From Bacillus dicomae (GTDB taxonomy: Bacteria; Bacillota; Bacilli; Bacillales; Bacillaceae_G): DNA of 64,000 bases. The stretch is taken from assembly GCF_006494425.1 (NCBI RefSeq), contig NZ_VHIV01000009.1:1-64000 (forward strand), in the 5' to 3' direction. Below the pieces are notes generated by a model. The model was not told the origin of the DNA, made no database searches, and worked only from the letters and a program-made list of their open reading frames with translations. A program made the position numbers and the translations under genes. Shown here one piece after another: positions 62,244 to 64,000 of the stretch; the stretch's first letter is position 1, and each line of letters begins with the position of its first letter.

Positions 62244-62320
62244 TCTTATTCTCTCCCCCTTACATCATCACATTTAAATTTTACATTTTATATATTTATA
62301 GTACATATGCAATTATGCAT

Positions 62321-62353
62321 AAAAAAAACAGGTAACCTCTTCCGGTTACCTGC
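62321..62353 (-). terminator. Terminator of yutF
   Basis: CAGGTAACC-TCTTCC-GGTTACCTG, followed by T8 on the minus strand. Confidence 0.9.
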
Positions 62354-62359
62354 ATTTCA

Positions 62360-63124
62360 TTACATCTTCTCAATCCACTCCGTCAAGTTATGCACAACTT
62401 GCGTTGGTTGTACTTCATATTCTGTTAACTTCTCCACAGTTGTGACTCCAGTGTGGACAAGAAGAGTATGCATGCCAGCATTTACTCCTGCTAAAATGTC
62501 TGTATCGTAGTTATCCCCAACCATTAATGCTTCATCTTTTCCTATACCAAGTACTTTTAAAGCTTGTTCCATAATGACTGATTCTGGTTTTCCGATAAAG
62601 ATTGGATCTACACCTGTTGATACTGCTACAACTGATGTTAATGAACCGTTTCCTGGTAATAATCCGCGTTCAGTCGGAATAGCAATGTCTCCATTTGTGG
62701 AAATAAACGTTGCGCCGTTACGCACAGCAAGACACGCCTTTGCTAATTTTTCATATGTGATGTCACGATCTAAACCGACAACAACGAAATCAGGATTTTC
62801 ATCCACAAGTTCAAATCCTTTTTCCACAAGTGCATCATGTAAGCCTTCTTCACCAATCATATATACAGTTGCGTCTTGTTTACGTTCGTAAATGAAGTTC
62901 GCTGTTGCCATACTCGTTGTGAATACTTGCTCTGCTTTCGCTGGAATATCGAAACGAACAAGCTTTTCTGCCACTTGTTCTGGTTTGCGAGTTGAATTAT
63001 TCGTAACGAATAAATATGGAATGCCGCGCTCTCCTAATGCTTTTACGAAGTCGCTCGCTTCTTCAATTTGTTCTTCTCCGCGATACATCGTACCGTCTAA
63101 GTCAATTAAGTAACCTTTATACAT
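62360..63124 (-). CDS. yutF: HAD-IIA family phosphatase (YutF)
   Basis: A 254-residue HAD hydrolase of the NagD-like IIA subgroup. Motif I is DLDGTMYRGEE, motif II VTNNSTRKP, motif III lysine in IGKPES and motif IV GDNYDTDILAG. Likely a sugar- or nucleotide-phosphate phosphatase. GGAGAGACATAATCG precedes the ATG. Single gene, conserved in the yut region. Confidence 0.94.
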   Translation of the reverse strand: MYKGYLIDLDGTMYRGEEQIEEASDFVKALGERGIPYLFVTNNSTRKPEQVAEKLVRFDIPAKAEQVFTTSMATANFIYERKQDATVYMIGEEGLHDALVEKGFELVDENPDFVVVGLDRDITYEKLAKACLAVRNGATFISTNGDIAIPTERGLLPGNGSLTSVVAVSTGVDPIFIGKPESVIMEQALKVLGIGKDEALMVGDNYDTDILAGVNAGMHTLLVHTGVTTVEKLTEYEVQPTQVVHNLTEWIEKM

Positions 63125-63233
63125 CGATTATGTCTCTCCTTCTATGCTAACGTTCTCACCTTATCATACCACTCTTATATTACCCGCTTTTTGCAAAGAA
63201 AAAAACGCTTTACCTTAAAGCGCCCCATAACGT

Positions 63234-63866
63234 TCATTTTTTCTCTTTTACTTGGTAAGAACAACTACAATCGCCCTCGCACATGTTTGCTAGCGTCTTT
63301 ACATCTGCTCCTGCAAATAAACGCTTATACATTTCTTTTTCATCTTCACATACTTGCGGGAATCTCTCGGCAATTTCTTTTAACGGACAGTTTTGTTTTT
63401 CAATTACAAAAGAGTTCTCTCCGTCTCTCTTAATTTGAACCATATAACCATTTTTCTCTTGCATAGCTGCTATCTCTTGCACTTTATATGCTAAATTCTT
63501 TTGATTACTCACTCGCTTTTGTAGCTGTTCTTCCATTCGCTTCGTTCTCTCTTTTAAAACGTAACGAAGTATTTTTTCATCGCCCATTCGAGCTAAATCT
63601 TCTAGCATATCAATCGCAAATTGCTTATACTCCTTCGGGAATGTATCTTCTCCCTTTTCGCTTAATCCATACAAATAAGTTGGTCTTCCGACATGTTGCC
63701 TTACCATCTTAGAATAGATTAAACCATCTTTCTCGAGATTACTTAAATGTCTTCGGATCGCCATTTCTGTAATCTCTAAAACGTCAGCTAGTTCCGCTAC
63801 CGTGTGCTCTCCCTTTACTTTCAACAATTGTACAATTTCATCTTTCGTCGTACGTGCTTCCCCCAT
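63234..63866 (-). CDS. Winged-helix regulator with C-terminal cysteine cluster (SufR-like)
   Basis: A 210-residue regulator. Residues about 5-75 form a DeoR/ArsR-type winged helix (TVAELADVLEITEMAIRRHL). The C-terminal third carries CPLKEIAERFPQVC (Cys-x12-Cys) and then CEGDCSC. The Cys-x12-Cys spacing is like that of SufR-type Fe-S-sensing repressors. Target genes are unknown. GGGAGAAGGTTGAAGC precedes the ATG. Confidence 0.88.
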   Translation of the reverse strand: MGEARTTKDEIVQLLKVKGEHTVAELADVLEITEMAIRRHLSNLEKDGLIYSKMVRQHVGRPTYLYGLSEKGEDTFPKEYKQFAIDMLEDLARMGDEKILRYVLKERTKRMEEQLQKRVSNQKNLAYKVQEIAAMQEKNGYMVQIKRDGENSFVIEKQNCPLKEIAERFPQVCEDEKEMYKRLFAGADVKTLANMCEGDCSCSYQVKEKK

Positions 63867-63903
63867 GCTTCAACCTTCTCCCTTTTCTTTCTCACATACA
63901 ATA

Positions 63904-63940
63904 TAAGATCCCCAAAAAGGTACCCTGGGGATCTTATAAG
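63904..63940 (-). terminator. Hairpin between the partial gene and the regulator
   Basis: TAAGATCCCCA and TGGGGATCTTA around a GGTACC-containing loop; T run is weak. Confidence 0.65.
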
Positions 63941-63945
63941 CATAA

Positions 63946-64000
63946 TTATTCTGGTACAAATGCAGATACAGGCCCTAATTCCTTTTCTAAATAACTGCGA
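63946..64000 (-). CDS. 3' end of a minus-strand gene (partial)
   Basis: Eighteen codons ending SYLEKELGPVSAFVPE and TAA run in from the right edge. A terminator-like hairpin follows. Too short to identify. Confidence 0.5.
   Translation of the reverse strand, partial: RSYLEKELGPVSAFVPE

Overview
The window looks like chromosomal DNA from the Bacillus cereus group (B. cereus / anthracis / thuringiensis). It has low GC, AGGAGG-type ribosome binding sites with many TTG/GTG starts, and sporulation genes (kapB/kapD, a Spo0E-like phosphatase, yutH, cdaS). Gene order follows the yug-yui-yum-yut segments of B. subtilis. It carries copies of a short ATAAA-flanked repeat that I recognise as bcr1, a repeat typical of this group. 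No rRNA, tRNA, CRISPR array, insertion sequence or prophage is visible.

Layout. 1-14 kb: MgtC-like protein, YugO-type potassium channel, yugN, pgi, yuzA, yugI, the alaR-alaT pair, a tandem bcr1 pair in front of a 2-hydroxyacid dehydrogenase, an alpha/beta hydrolase, yugE, patB, a SodC-like lipoprotein, kapB/kapD and an ArsB/NhaD transporter. 14-29 kb: alkD, a T-box-controlled glycyl-tRNA synthetase, a thioesterase, a DUF4163/DUF3298 protein, bioY behind a BirA-type operator, gtaB, pgcA, cdaS, pepA, yuiC/yuiB/nudix, and divergent yumB and yumC. 29-39.5 kb: one 3452-residue LPXTG surface protein with 19 DUF11-type repeats and a ten-copy 13-residue stalk repeat. 40-56 kb: a GyrI-like protein behind a LexA-like box, an MFS exporter, iron-sulfur and iron genes (yutM, yuzB, yuzD, yutI, fetA-fetB), dapF, yutJ, yutH and yutG. 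56.2-60.6 kb: a tight four-gene operon (C-C bond lyase, PRTase+TRSP, StiP/PRTase+PELOTA, HAD phosphatase). 60.6-64 kb: a 28-codon membrane peptide gene, a quinone reductase, yutF, and a cysteine-rich winged-helix regulator.

How the parts work together. Most of the window is conserved housekeeping: sugar-phosphate metabolism (pgi, pgcA, gtaB), cell-wall precursor supply (dapF), respiration and redox (yumB, yumC, yutJ), Fe-S assembly and iron export, and sporulation control. The accessory content is the giant surface protein, the dispersed repeats and the four-gene operon. That operon is the best candidate for an unusual system. It matches the biosynthetic module predicted from comparative genomics to make a nucleoside-like metabolite in tellurium-resistance (Ter) stress systems, but no TerD/TelA gene is present in this window.

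Limits. Everything is by eye. Starts were chosen from Shine-Dalgarno spacing. Repeat boundaries and residue positions are approximate where stated, and promoter and operator calls are motif matches only.
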